DNA of 64,000 nucleotides from an uncultured Collinsella sp. (lineage in GTDB: Bacteria > Actinomycetota > Coriobacteriia > Coriobacteriales > Coriobacteriaceae), in the NCBI GenBank assembly GCA_900541885.1, contig UQKW01000006.1:56777-120776 (forward strand), in the 5' to 3' direction. The number at the start of each line of letters is the position of its first letter. Position 1 is the stretch's first letter. The notes under the pieces are model-generated. The model worked only from the letters and a program-made list of their open reading frames with translations. It had not been told where the DNA came from and made no database searches. The position numbers and the translations under genes were made by a program. Below are positions 7,254 through 16,100 of this stretch, in pieces.

Positions 7254-9212
7254 ATGCGCAATCTTAAGTTCAACGCTGTCCTCTCGGCTTCGTTCGCCAT
7301 CGTCCTTACCGTCGCGTGTTATCCCCTGATAGCACCCGTGATCGCTTGCGCCGCTTCGTCGCTCCCCATCGATTGGGTCGCCTGGCTCGACGTCATCGGT
7401 TTCGACATATGGTCGGTCTTTTGGCTTTCTGGGGCATGGCTCGGTCACATTCCGTTCATGCTCGCAGCGTTCTGTCTCCTGTTTCTCGTTCTCCTCGGCT
7501 ATACGGTCGCAAAGGACGCCGAACGCAACCGGAACGTCGACGAAGGTATCTACGGCGACGCCCACATCGTCCGAGGCACAGTGGAACTCAACCGCCGCAA
7601 CGATTTCTGGGACGGGTCTGGAACTCCGGTCAGAGCGGGCTTCGTGCTCGGCGCGACCAAGGGCGGTTACTGGTACGACTCATCCGTTCCGCATGCGATT
7701 AGCATAGGTAAAACGGGGTCTGGTAAGTCACAATTCCAGGTCTTGGAAGATATGCATATGTTTCTGGCCGCCGGTTGGAACGTCATCTCCACCGGAAAGC
7801 CCGAGATCCTTGAGCTCACCGCCGACAAGGCGAGGGAGCTCGGCTACGAGACCATCGTCCTCGACCTGACCGGCTATCCCGGCGCGAGCCGATACAACCC
7901 CATCGGGCTCGTCGCCGATGCCGTCGAGGCAGGGGATACCGACGGGGCCGTGAGGACGGCCCGGCAGGTCGCCGTCGACCTCATTCCAATCGGCGGGGAG
8001 AAGAACACGTATTTCCCCAAGGCAGCGCGCAACATGCTCGCTGCCTGCATCCTCGTCGTCTGCACGGCCGACATCCCCCGCAGGCAGAAGAACCTCGCGA
8101 GCGTCGCCGCGCTTGTGGAGCGCGGGACCGCCGGCGACGACCCGAAGGACCCCTCGGCCCCGCTTAAGGACTACATCCGCGAGCTCGGGCCGTCGCACCC
8201 GGCGTTCTCGCCGGCGTCCGACCTCCTCGGTGACGGCGGCGCGACGACGGCCGGCAAGAACGTCGTCTCGACCCTCAAGGAGGCACTGAGCATCTTCTCG
8301 GACGGAGCGCTCCGCGCCGTGACTTCCGAGAGCAGCGTCTCCATTCGCGACCTCATCGAGAGGAAGACGGCGGTCTACATCGAGATGCTCGACGAGGGAG
8401 ACCCGTACGGGGTCGTCTACACCTGCTTCCTCAACCAGTGGTGGCAGGTGGCGCAGCGGGCGTGCAAGGGGAACGGGGGCCGCGTGCCACGCGAGACGGC
8501 GCTCGTGCTCGACGAGATCGGCAATCTCAACGTCAAGGTCGCGTGTCTGCCAGCCATCGCGACGCTCGGACGTTCGATGGGAATACGCGAGCAGATTTTC
8601 GCTCAAAATCTCAAAGAATTGAATGCCTACAACGACCCAGGCGACGGCGGGGCCGGTCGCGACAAGCTGATCGGCTCCATCGGCATCAAGGTCGCTCTGT
8701 CGCTTTCGGAGCCCGAGGACTTCAAGTTCTTCACCGTGCTTGCCGGAAAGCGCACGGTGCGCTCGATGGGCACGTCGAGCCAGAAGGGTTCCGGGCGAAC
8801 TTCGACCGGCACAAACTACAGCGAGGCGGCCGTTCCCCTGATAAACGAATGGGAGTGGCAGAACCGCATCCCCATCCGCGACGGCCTCATCGCGATCAAG
8901 GGCGGGGAGAACTCGAAGCCCGGACGTGAGGGCGTCTTCGAATTCCCGCTCGACTACGCCAACAGGACGCCCGCCGGCCCGTTCTTCGGGCTCGGGGACG
9001 AGGAGGCCGAGCGCGAGAAACGGGCCGCGTACTACGCCCGCGCGAGAGCCGCCGCAGAAGGCGACGCATATGAAGCCCCCGCCCCGTGGTGTCCCGAGTT
9101 CGACGCCGATGGCGACGCATCCGGTGAAGAAGAGACCGCCCCGAACGATCCCGCCAAGGCCGACGAGGACAACGCGGCGTTCATGGACGAGTGGGCGGCC
9201 TGGGACGAATAG
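7254..9212 (+). CDS. VirD4/TraG-family type IV coupling protein
   Basis: 652 residues. Two N-terminal membrane helices (about 8-32 and 50-84) precede the motor domain. Walker A is GKTGSGKS (142-149) and Walker B is ALVLDEIGNL (about 414-423), both typical of TraG/VirD4 proteins that bring the relaxase-DNA complex to a type IV secretion pore. The RBS is AGGAGG. The C-terminal 60 residues are acidic. With no mating-pore genes in the element, it probably serves a pore supplied by another element. Confidence 0.93.
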   Translation: MRNLKFNAVLSASFAIVLTVACYPLIAPVIACAASSLPIDWVAWLDVIGFDIWSVFWLSGAWLGHIPFMLAAFCLLFLVLLGYTVAKDAERNRNVDEGIYGDAHIVRGTVELNRRNDFWDGSGTPVRAGFVLGATKGGYWYDSSVPHAISIGKTGSGKSQFQVLEDMHMFLAAGWNVISTGKPEILELTADKARELGYETIVLDLTGYPGASRYNPIGLVADAVEAGDTDGAVRTARQVAVDLIPIGGEKNTYFPKAARNMLAACILVVCTADIPRRQKNLASVAALVERGTAGDDPKDPSAPLKDYIRELGPSHPAFSPASDLLGDGGATTAGKNVVSTLKEALSIFSDGALRAVTSESSVSIRDLIERKTAVYIEMLDEGDPYGVVYTCFLNQWWQVAQRACKGNGGRVPRETALVLDEIGNLNVKVACLPAIATLGRSMGIREQIFAQNLKELNAYNDPGDGGAGRDKLIGSIGIKVALSLSEPEDFKFFTVLAGKRTVRSMGTSSQKGSGRTSTGTNYSEAAVPLINEWEWQNRIPIRDGLIAIKGGENSKPGREGVFEFPLDYANRTPAGPFFGLGDEEAEREKRAAYYARARAAAEGDAYEAPAPWCPEFDADGDASGEEETAPNDPAKADEDNAAFMDEWAAWDE

Positions 9213-9225
9213 GAAGTGGATGGAC

Positions 9226-10194
9226 ATGACTGCAATCAAGCAGGTGGCGGTCACAGGCACGCAGCATATGAAGAGCTTATCGGGTTATCTGGACAACACG
9301 AACGGCAAGCACGACGTGCTCGACTTCGACTCCCGGAACCTCGGCGACCCGGCGAACTGGTCCCGCGAGATGGAGCGCACGCGCGCGGCCTACGGGCACA
9401 ACGAGCCCGGGCGAAAGGGCTCGAAATGCACCTACTGCTATCACCAGATCATCGCGTTCAACCCCGACGAGTGCGACGTCAACGGGGGCAAGCTGACGAG
9501 GGCCGGGTGCATGGGGTTCGCCCGCGAGTGGGTCGAGCGCTACTACCCGAACCAGGAGGCGGCGTGGGCACTCCACCTAGAGCACTCGAGGGACGGGACC
9601 GACCGTTACGCCGTGCATATCGCCATCAACCGGACTGACCTCTCGACCGGAAAGCGCCTCAACGACGGCAGGGCATCCCGCCAGAGGACCCTCCACGCGG
9701 CGAGGATGCGCGAGATGGACGGGCGCTGGGGGCTCTCCCAGCTTGAGCGCGGGACGCGCAACAGCCGCGTCCACGCCCGGCAGGAGTCGAGGGGCGAGCA
9801 GCGGGCCCGCGAGATCGGCTCGAAGGCCGACCCGGGCTTCGAAACCGACCAGGACCACGTTCGCCGGATCGTTCGCGAAAGCGTCCGCGAGATCGTCTCA
9901 TCAGACGCATCGAACAAAATGCGCGCCCTCAACGAGTCGCTTGAGCGGAGGGGTGTTCATATGCGCCTCAGCCGTGACCGAAATCTCAAGGAAAGGGACC
10001 TGGTCTTCGAGTACCGACCGACATACGATCGAAGGGACGCGCACGGGCGCGCCCTCAGGAAAGCGGCGATCAGCGGGCGAAAGCTCGGCCGCGGCTTCAC
10101 GAAGGGCGGCATACAGCACGCACTCAGAACCGGCATGGCCGTCTACCGCACAATGGAGCGGGCGATGGACGACGGCCGGGAAGATGAAATGTAG
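9226..10194 (+). CDS. MobA-type relaxase
   Basis: 322 residues. It nicks at oriT and leads strand transfer. The metal-binding motif is visible in HLEHSRDGTDRYAVHIAINR, the usual H-E...D..R.H.H.N pattern, and the surroundings (CYHQIIAFNPDE, GFAREWVERYYP) match mobilization relaxases. The start at 9226 is favoured by AGGAAG nine bases upstream; an in-frame ATG at 9220 is the alternative. The C-terminal part is very basic. It directly follows the coupling protein, and the structured tract starts right after its stop. Confidence 0.9.
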   Translation: MTAIKQVAVTGTQHMKSLSGYLDNTNGKHDVLDFDSRNLGDPANWSREMERTRAAYGHNEPGRKGSKCTYCYHQIIAFNPDECDVNGGKLTRAGCMGFAREWVERYYPNQEAAWALHLEHSRDGTDRYAVHIAINRTDLSTGKRLNDGRASRQRTLHAARMREMDGRWGLSQLERGTRNSRVHARQESRGEQRAREIGSKADPGFETDQDHVRRIVRESVREIVSSDASNKMRALNESLERRGVHMRLSRDRNLKERDLVFEYRPTYDRRDAHGRALRKAAISGRKLGRGFTKGGIQHALRTGMAVYRTMERAMDDGREDEM

Positions 10195-10898
10195 CCCGCG
10201 CGCGCCACGCCGCGCGCACATCTCGAAGAGGGGCCAATGCCCCTCTTCTCGTCTCCCGGGACCGGGACGCAACAAGCGTCCCGCAAGCCCGGGGGACGCG
10301 CCCCGCAGGGCAAGATATCCGTGTGTGCGCGGCGGCCGAAAGACGCCGTGTACGCACGGATACACATCTTGCATCGACCGGCAACCGCATGTCGGCCCCG
10401 TCCGACGAGGTTGCGTCGAGGTGAGCCCCGGCTGAGCCGCGCGCAGGGGGACGCGACCTAGGGGAGCATCTCCCGTATGCACGGCGACCCGGGGCGAGAG
10501 GCCCCGGCCGGTGACCACGGCGGAATGATGGCGACCTCTGGGAGCCATCGAATGCAGCCGTTCACCGTCCGGGGCCGGTGTGAGCGGAGGCGTACGAAAC
10601 GCGACCCTGGGGAGCGTTGCCAGGGAGCCGCAGCGAGAGCGGCGCGGAACGCGGCGCGGGCGTCCCCGCATCCCGGCGGGGACGCATCGGCCGAAAGGCC
10701 GATCCGGCGGGACACGGTGACGCCCAAAGGCATGTGTCCGCCGTGCCGTCATCCCCGTCATGCCCGTCACACGGACACGGGTCCCAAGGGGCCTGGGCCC
10801 TTTGGCGCGCAGGGGTCCGGGGATGGCGCGGTCCATCCCCGGGAAACGCCGCGAGGGACACGCCGTCGCCGGCATGCCCGTGCGGGTGGCGGCCGCGG
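10195..10898 (+). ncRNA. Candidate large structured noncoding RNA
   Basis: About 700 GC-rich bases without a credible gene, full of strong hairpins: 10225-10248 (10 bp), 10318-10360 (17 pairs, three of them G-U), 10660-10685 (10 bp), 10686-10703 (7 bp, GAAA loop) and 10817-10842 (10 bp). The G-U pairs and GAAA loops occur when the plus strand is read, so plus is the likely sense, co-directional with the relaxase. Size and ornate structure recall GOLLD/ROOL-type RNAs of mobile elements, but I cannot assign a family. It could instead be an extended origin of transfer. It ends where two leftward genes converge. Confidence 0.55.
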
Positions 10899-11501
10899 CT
10901 ATTCCGGCCCGGTCGCGTAGACCGTTCGGGCCGTCTCGCAGTCGATGGTCTCGGCGTCCCCGAAACCGACCCGGACGGCCGCCCATCCGCCGGCGGCTGC
11001 CAACGCGTCGGCCTCGGACCTCGCGGCGGCGATGAGGCGCTCGAGCTCGGCCGAGCCCGCCGGCGCGGTCCCCGCCTCGAACGCGCCGCCGTCGCCGCCC
11101 GACTCGTACTCGACGACGACCGTCGAGCCGAGCGCCTCCTCGAGGGTCTCGGTCAGGCCGCCCATGCTCTCGAGGGCGTGCCCGGCGACCGTGCCCACCG
11201 GGTAGCGGGCCATCCCGGACGCAGCCGAGCGGCCGGCCATGCGGAGCAAGCCGGCGGCCTCGAGCGCCTCGAGGAGCGCTGCGGGCACGTCGGCGTCGAT
11301 GGCGATATTGCCGTGCCCACGGCACCACTCGGCCGCCGCCGGCACGTTCGCCGTGAGCACGCCCCACTCGGCCATGTAGCCGTCGGAACGCGGGTCCGTG
11401 GCGTCGAGGAGGAGAACGGCCAGGCCGCCGCCCGCGTACTCCCCGGCCACGAGGGCGAGGCGAACCGCCTCGCCCATGGAGTCGAACTCGACCGTGACCA
11501 T
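10899..11501 (-). CDS. Uncharacterised protein convergent with the structured tract
   Basis: 200 residues, acidic and Ala/Gly-rich, starting MVTVEFDSMGEAVRLALVAG. AGGAGGAGGT precedes the start. It lies four bases behind the DUF2958-like gene and is surely co-transcribed with it. The N-terminus (a VEFDSMGEAVRLAL strand-helix, then GGLAVLLLDATDPR) resembles small domains found beside antirestriction-type genes on mobile elements, but I cannot name a family. Confidence 0.65.
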   Translation of the reverse strand: MVTVEFDSMGEAVRLALVAGEYAGGGLAVLLLDATDPRSDGYMAEWGVLTANVPAAAEWCRGHGNIAIDADVPAALLEALEAAGLLRMAGRSAASGMARYPVGTVAGHALESMGGLTETLEEALGSTVVVEYESGGDGGAFEAGTAPAGSAELERLIAAARSEADALAAAGGWAAVRVGFGDAETIDCETARTVYATGPE

Positions 11502-11505
11502 GCGG

Positions 11506-11805
11506 CTACCTCCTCCTGACGGCGCTGAGCGGCTTCGGGGAGAAGTGCTCGTCGCGCTCGACGGCGGCGAACCCCATCTGGCGGTTCAGCTCCTCCATCT
11601 CCTTGATGCTGAAGTAGCCGAGCTCGTCGTCGTAGCCCTCGACGAGGCCGAACGCCTCGTCCGTGCCGTCGAACTCGAGCAGCCACCAGTCCCATCCGTT
11701 CACGCACGAGAAGTAGTGAACGTAGACCGTTGGGTCCTCCGCCCCGTCCTGCTCGTAGAGCCTCGGCACCGTCTTGGCGATTTCCTTGGTCATCAGCTGC
11801 TGCAT
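11506..11805 (-). CDS. DUF2958-like protein
   Basis: 99 residues. MTKEIAKTVPRLYEQDG, DPTVYVHYF, WDWWLLEFDG and DELGYFSIKEMEEL follow the pattern of DUF2958 proteins, small proteins found almost only on conjugative and mobilizable elements, often next to transfer or antirestriction genes. The start at 11805 follows GGAGGAAG. The function of the family is not established. Confidence 0.75.
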   Translation of the reverse strand: MQQLMTKEIAKTVPRLYEQDGAEDPTVYVHYFSCVNGWDWWLLEFDGTDEAFGLVEGYDDELGYFSIKEMEELNRQMGFAAVERDEHFSPKPLSAVRRR

Positions 11806-12149
11806 GTCTTCCTCCGTTCCGGGCACCCTGCCCTCAACATCTCGCCCCTGCGGGCAAAGCCGAATGGCGACGCCGCGCGTCGTCGTCGGCTTTGCTCCCT
11901 GCAAAGCCGCACCGGAGCGAAGGCGGGTCAAGGGAGGTCCATGACGACCTCCACCAACCGGAGCGGAGTGGAGGTTTGTGCGGGGTCTCATGGGCCCCCT
12001 TGACGCGGCGTAGCGGAGGTGCCACCTGGCCGCGAAGCCGTGGCCATACGGCGGCGCATGCCGGATACTGGCGGCAGCAAAAGGGCCCGCCGGCGGCGGG
12101 CCCGAAGGGGAGAATATGGATTACACATCGTTTCCGGAAAGAGGCATCC
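11806..12149. other. Structured GC-rich intergenic tract, possible oriT or leader
   Basis: 344 bases without a gene. Perfect stems occur at 11854-11863 with 11886-11895 (10 bp), 11948-11954 with 11968-11974 (7 bp) and 12083-12091 with 12095-12103 (9 bp, 3-nt loop). It separates divergent genes, so it may hold promoters for both, a structured leader of the DUF2958-like gene, or the transfer origin. Confidence 0.5.
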
Positions 12150-12380
12150 ATGACAGAAGCCGAGCAGAACCAGATCTTCGATATCAGCTACGAGATGCGC
12201 GGGCTCGCGGCGACGCTCCTCGCGGCATCCCGCGGCGACCTCCAGAATCCGGAGAGGATCGTCGAGTACGTCGCAGCCCAAGTCGAGCGCTTTGCCGACG
12301 ATCTCGTGTCGTGCATTACAGGAAAACCTTTCGACTCCGACGAGTGCCTTGATGGCCTTACGCCTAGCGGACGTTTTTGA
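12150..12380 (+). CDS. Small hypothetical protein
   Basis: 76 residues starting MTEAEQNQIFDISYEMRGLA, preceded by GGAAAGAGG. It is largely helical and acidic with one Cys pair (CITGKPFDSDEC). No family is recognised. It stands alone, with a terminator-like hairpin about 160 bases downstream. Confidence 0.6.
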   Translation: MTEAEQNQIFDISYEMRGLAATLLAASRGDLQNPERIVEYVAAQVERFADDLVSCITGKPFDSDECLDGLTPSGRF

Positions 12381-12537
12381 CGTTTGGCGGTTGCTCTGTG
12401 ACACGATAAAAGACCCCAAGTAGCCCGGAAAGCACGCAAAGAGGTCTTAAAGCGAAAGGGCACGGCGTATGCGTTGCCCGACACTTCGCATTGTAGCCGA
12501 TTGCTTGAGCGATTTTGATATGCAGCATTTTGACCCT

Positions 12538-12560
12538 GACGAGCGCTCGTCACTTTTTTT
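12538..12560 (+). terminator. Rho-independent terminator
   Basis: The perfect palindrome GACGAGCGCTCGTC (12538-12551) is followed by seven T residues at 12554-12560. Confidence 0.65.
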
Positions 12561-12622
12561 GAACGGGACATTCGGAGGACAGAGGCCTTTTGACATACGA
12601 CGTTTACGTTCCGGCGACGGAC

Positions 12623-13000
12623 CTACACCCCCACGTCGTTCTTGGTGAGGGTGTTGTCGAACGCCCAGACCCACCAGCGCAGGTGGTCCTCGGCCCCGTG
12701 GATGTCGTCCTCCTCGTGGTAGTGCTCGAGCATGAGCTGGGTGCGCCACTGGCCGAAGCGAACGGTGTAGGTGGCCGTCTGGGCGTTCTGCACGATGGCC
12801 CCGAAGGGCTCGATCTCGAGGATCTGATCGATGGTGAAGCAGCGCCCGTCCGGCCAGCAGACGCGGATGGGGACCATGGTCCCGTCGGCGTTTGCGCGGG
12901 CGTAGACGTCGACGTACTGCTTGTGGACGCGCCGACCTGGCCTGTCACCGCGGGCGCGCACCGTGATGCCGCCGCCGAAGTCCTTGGTGTGATCTGTCAC
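12623..13000 (-). CDS. Uncharacterised WPDGR-motif protein, second of a pair
   Basis: 125 residues from a GTG at 13000 that overlaps the stop of the upstream gene (GTGA). It contains PIRVCWPDGRCFTIDQILEI, closely parallel to PVTIHWPDGRSWQVESIYF in the neighbour, so the two are tandem paralogues. The rest includes AIVQNAQTATYTVRFGQWRT and a Trp-rich end. The compact all-beta look resembles small element-borne domains of unknown role. An upstream in-frame ATG would place the start inside the neighbouring gene and is less likely. Confidence 0.65.
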   Translation of the reverse strand: MTDHTKDFGGGITVRARGDRPGRRVHKQYVDVYARANADGTMVPIRVCWPDGRCFTIDQILEIEPFGAIVQNAQTATYTVRFGQWRTQLMLEHYHEEDDIHGAEDHLRWWVWAFDNTLTKNDVGV

Positions 13001-13314
13001 GCGGGCGTCACCGCCATGCCGCTGCCACGCTCGACGAACCAGTCGCCGTGCTCCCACCAGACCGTCTTACGCTGCTTTGCGATGCAGACGTCGTAGCGCA
13101 CGCAGAGATTGCCGAAGAGGGCGCGGCCGAACTCGAAGCGGAAGTAGATGGACTCGACCTGCCAGGAGCGGCCGTCGGGCCAGTGGATGGTGACCGGGTC
13201 GGACGGGCCACGGTCGGGGTCGTCGATCCCGTTGACGTCCACCGGGATGTAGATGCGGCGGTCCTCCGTGGGGATGCCGCAGGTGCCCGCGAGGGAGTGC
13301 TTCTTCATGATCAT
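12997..13314 (-). CDS. Uncharacterised WPDGR-motif protein, first of a pair
   Basis: 105 residues starting MIMKKHSLAGTCGIPTEDRR. It shares the central DPVTIHWPDGRSWQVESIYF block and the following beta-rich region (CVRYDVCIAKQRKTVWWEHG) with the next gene. The two overlap by four bases, so they are translated together. Function unknown. Confidence 0.65.
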   Translation of the reverse strand: MIMKKHSLAGTCGIPTEDRRIYIPVDVNGIDDPDRGPSDPVTIHWPDGRSWQVESIYFRFEFGRALFGNLCVRYDVCIAKQRKTVWWEHGDWFVERGSGMAVTPA

Positions 13315-13481
13315 ATGCCTTACCTCCCGTACACGTGTTCGTGCTTTGCTTCTACCAGTATCGAACGGGCGTTTGGTTTTGTAAAGCGAACATGGTGTGG
13401 GGGTTGCGTGGTTGTGTCTGGGCGGGGTGATAAAAGGGCGAGTGCTTGCGTTGGTCTATCATCTGATGCCAATACGAGCGA

Positions 13482-14249
13482 ATGGGAGCCGTCGTGTTTA
13501 CTTACTATCATGTCGATAAATGGGGAAATCTCGTCGCCGTCGATCTGCTTCCCTACATCGTTGCGGCCGTTGTCTCGATTGTTCTCATCTGCTGCGTCGT
13601 CTCTCTGGTGCGAAGAGTCCTGGCGAATCCCTTTCACTACCCATACTTCGTCGAGCGGTTCGATGTCTCCGGCAGACGCAACGTGAAGATCAACGACCTG
13701 ATAGATCGCTTTATGCTCGAGCCCGCCAACTGGGAAAAGATAGTCGCGGAGCGCTCCTACATCCAGGAGTGGAAGGCACAGCAGGAGGAATACCTGAAGA
13801 CCTGCAGCCTGCGGAAGCGCCGGGAGCGGCAATACGCCGAGACACTCGACGACGCGCACGCGTTCCAGTTTGTCACGTGCCGTGAGCAGACACGCTACAG
13901 GCAGAGGAACTACGTGAAGACGTCCTACAAGGTGTCCGTGGACGATAGCGTGATGGCCGTGAGCTGGGACTGGGTTGTGAACAGGCGAAACCGCCTCGCC
14001 GCCATTAACGACGAAGCGACGCTCAGGGATTACCATACTCGCAACCAGCGGAAGCTGATGACTAAACAGTTGCGCGAGCAGATAGCGCGAAGGGACAACT
14101 ACACCTGCCAGATGTGCGGGAAGTACATGCCCGATGGTGTTGGATTGCACATCGACCATATCGTGCCGGTCGCTAGGGGTGGTAAGACCGTGCCGTCTAA
14201 TCTGCAGGTGCTCTGCTCGAAGTGCAACGGGCGGAAGGGCGCGAGGTAG
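13482..14249 (+). CDS. Membrane-anchored HNH endonuclease
   Basis: 255 residues. One N-terminal membrane helix (about 22-46, LLPYIVAAVVSIVLICCVVS) is followed by a charged helical linker and a C-terminal HNH nuclease with CQMCG, HIDHIVPVARGG and CSKCNGRKG, i.e. metal-binding Cys pairs around the catalytic His. HNH domains cut DNA; a membrane tether is unusual and suggests action on incoming DNA. It is divergent from the WPDGR pair and convergent with the Mrr-type gene. A GTG at 13494 behind GGGAG is an alternative start. The defence role is an inference. Confidence 0.8.
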   Translation: MGAVVFTYYHVDKWGNLVAVDLLPYIVAAVVSIVLICCVVSLVRRVLANPFHYPYFVERFDVSGRRNVKINDLIDRFMLEPANWEKIVAERSYIQEWKAQQEEYLKTCSLRKRRERQYAETLDDAHAFQFVTCREQTRYRQRNYVKTSYKVSVDDSVMAVSWDWVVNRRNRLAAINDEATLRDYHTRNQRKLMTKQLREQIARRDNYTCQMCGKYMPDGVGLHIDHIVPVARGGKTVPSNLQVLCSKCNGRKGAR

Positions 14250-14260
14250 CCGCTTGCTCG

Positions 14261-15199
14261 CTATTCTTCGAAGAAGTCCGTGTCCACGGCCTTGATCTCG
14301 TAGACCTGTCTCGTGCTCACGCCGACGCCGTAGTCGATCATGAGGCCGGCGAGCGCGGGGCCGTCGACGAGCACGACCGTCTGCCCCAGGAGGCCCTCAG
14401 CATATTTGCGGGCATCCTTGGAGAAGCGAGCTGTGGTGATGAAAAGGCCCTTCGATACGCCCTTTCCGGAAAGCGCCCCGACGAATGCCTGAACCTCCGG
14501 CCGTCCGACCGTCCTTTGCGGATTCCACCGCTTAGCCTGGTAGCAGATGGTTCCAAATCCGAGTCGATCCTCACGGACGACGCCGTCTATCCCCTCGTCA
14601 CCACTCTTTTTGGTGACGTCGGCACGGGAGTCCAGGCTCTCGCCGTAACCCATCGCCACGAGCAGCTTTCCGACCAGGTGCTCGAAGAAATACGGATCTT
14701 TTCCTATGATGATCGAAATTAGGTCGTCGGCGAGCGCGTCGCGAATCTCGCCGTAGGCAGACTCCATCGCCTCCTGAGGAGACTCCTGGTCCTCCAGCGT
14801 CGAAACGCCCTCGGGCTCTGAAGCGTTTTTGGCCTTGCTTGCGGCCTGATAGCCGTCTTTCCACTTCTTGAATGCCGTGCAGTTCTCATAGAGACCCTTG
14901 ACTGTAATGGGTCCGGGATAATCAGAGAGGTACGTCCTGCCGGCATCGGTGATACGGTAGGTTCCCTTCTTCTCGCCGTATTCCAGGAGTTTAGCCTTCT
15001 CCAAATCGGTGATACCCCAGTACACGCGGTCGTAGAGTCTCGACCGGCCGCTCTTGAGACGCTCGGCCCGTTCGTCATCGGTCATGTCGAATTCGATCGC
15101 CACGGCATCCTGGAGGTCGGTGCCTGCCAGATATCCATCGACATGCGCCAGCGCTTCAAGGATGGGCCGCATGGTCTCATGCCATTTGGGCATCGTCAT
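14261..15199 (-). CDS. mrr: Mrr-family type IV restriction endonuclease
   Basis: 312 residues. The N-terminal winged-helix Mrr_N domain (about 1-110, with RLYDRVYWGITDLEKAKLLE) is followed by a PD-(D/E)XK domain with FFEHLVGKLLVAMGYG, GDEGIDGVV and ICYQAKRW; the D-x(n)-QAK motif is the catalytic core. Mrr enzymes cut methylated DNA. The gene overlaps the EcsC-family gene by 23 bases and closes the operon that begins with the type IIG enzyme. Confidence 0.9.
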   Translation of the reverse strand: MTMPKWHETMRPILEALAHVDGYLAGTDLQDAVAIEFDMTDDERAERLKSGRSRLYDRVYWGITDLEKAKLLEYGEKKGTYRITDAGRTYLSDYPGPITVKGLYENCTAFKKWKDGYQAASKAKNASEPEGVSTLEDQESPQEAMESAYGEIRDALADDLISIIIGKDPYFFEHLVGKLLVAMGYGESLDSRADVTKKSGDEGIDGVVREDRLGFGTICYQAKRWNPQRTVGRPEVQAFVGALSGKGVSKGLFITTARFSKDARKYAEGLLGQTVVLVDGPALAGLMIDYGVGVSTRQVYEIKAVDTDFFEE

Positions 15200-16100
15200 C
15201 GCTCGTCATCCCCTTCATTTCGGCAAAATCAGTAAAAGGATCAACCGCCGCTGCGGTCAAGGGACCTGTCGCCTGCGGCAATGACCTGAGCTCCCCTGCA
15301 AGTCTCCTCGACCCGCCTTTGAGGCTGACGAACGTGAGGCCTCCCGAGACGAAGCCGCCGATGACCGGAACGACCTTGCTTACCGCGTCGCCGAAACTGC
15401 TTTTGGTGATTTTGACGCCGATTCCGGCAAGGACCTTTTTGATGATCGGGTAGTAGCTTGTCTGCGTAAGAGCCTTGTTGGCGACCTTCTTGGCGATATT
15501 CGACTGGACCGTTTTGGAAAACGCCGTCAACGCGGAGTTGGCCCCGCTGACCCCGACCATCACGGCCAGGAGAAGGGCAAAAGCCGCCAAGGTCTCATCG
15601 TCCATCTCGTCGCAATCGCCGATGAAGGACTGCCAGCCGTAGAGATACGCCAGTTTCTGCATGATTCGAAAGGCGTGGACATAGTACTGCGTCACGTCCG
15701 CCGGGATTGTTCCGAGCATCGCTAACCCGCCGGGTAATCCCGCGGAGAACGAAAGAACGGTCGATTTCTTCGTCTCGAAATCAATAACGTCCATAGCAAT
15801 AGAGTCGACAAGGTTGGAATCCATCCCAGCGGCAGCCGGACTTGCTGAAATCGCGAGCTCCACTCGCTCTTCCGAGACGCCTCGCTTCCGGAACTCAGAA
15901 CGGAGGAAATGGTCGCGCTCGATCGCCACGCCCTTCAGCCTCATCACCTTTTTCAGGAAAGCAATGGCGTATCTCTGGGCTTCCTCCTCCTGCCGATCAG
16001 CTTCGGCCTTTAGGTCCCTGATACCCTCCTCCACGGAATCGGGATCGGATAGCTCCGCTCCCTCTTTCGGCTTTACGGCACTCCCCTTCACGCTACTCAC
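15177..16100 (-). CDS. EcsC-family protein
   Basis: 307 residues from a GTG at 16100 that overlaps the end of the type IIG gene, just after AAAAGG. The EcsC signature is visible in GLPGGLAMLGTIPADVTQYY and RIMQKLAYLYGW, with hydrophobic segments around 190-210 and near the C-terminus that may insert in or touch membrane. EcsC proteins are poorly understood and sometimes occur with phage-defence genes. Here it lies inside an operon of two restriction enzymes with overlaps on both sides, so it probably works with them. Confidence 0.82.
   Translation of the reverse strand: MSSVKGSAVKPKEGAELSDPDSVEEGIRDLKAEADRQEEEAQRYAIAFLKKVMRLKGVAIERDHFLRSEFRKRGVSEERVELAISASPAAAGMDSNLVDSIAMDVIDFETKKSTVLSFSAGLPGGLAMLGTIPADVTQYYVHAFRIMQKLAYLYGWQSFIGDCDEMDDETLAAFALLLAVMVGVSGANSALTAFSKTVQSNIAKKVANKALTQTSYYPIIKKVLAGIGVKITKSSFGDAVSKVVPVIGGFVSGGLTFVSLKGGSRRLAGELRSLPQATGPLTAAAVDPFTDFAEMKGMTSDDDAQMA

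Noticed and set aside
7728..9260. 510-codon frame on the minus strand
   Set aside because: Antisense to the coupling-protein gene and lacking any recognisable motif.
9901..11367. 488-codon minus-strand frame across the structured tract
   Set aside because: Arg/Gly/Pro-rich translation typical of GC-rich non-coding DNA; it overlaps the relaxase and the 10899-11501 gene, which have better evidence.
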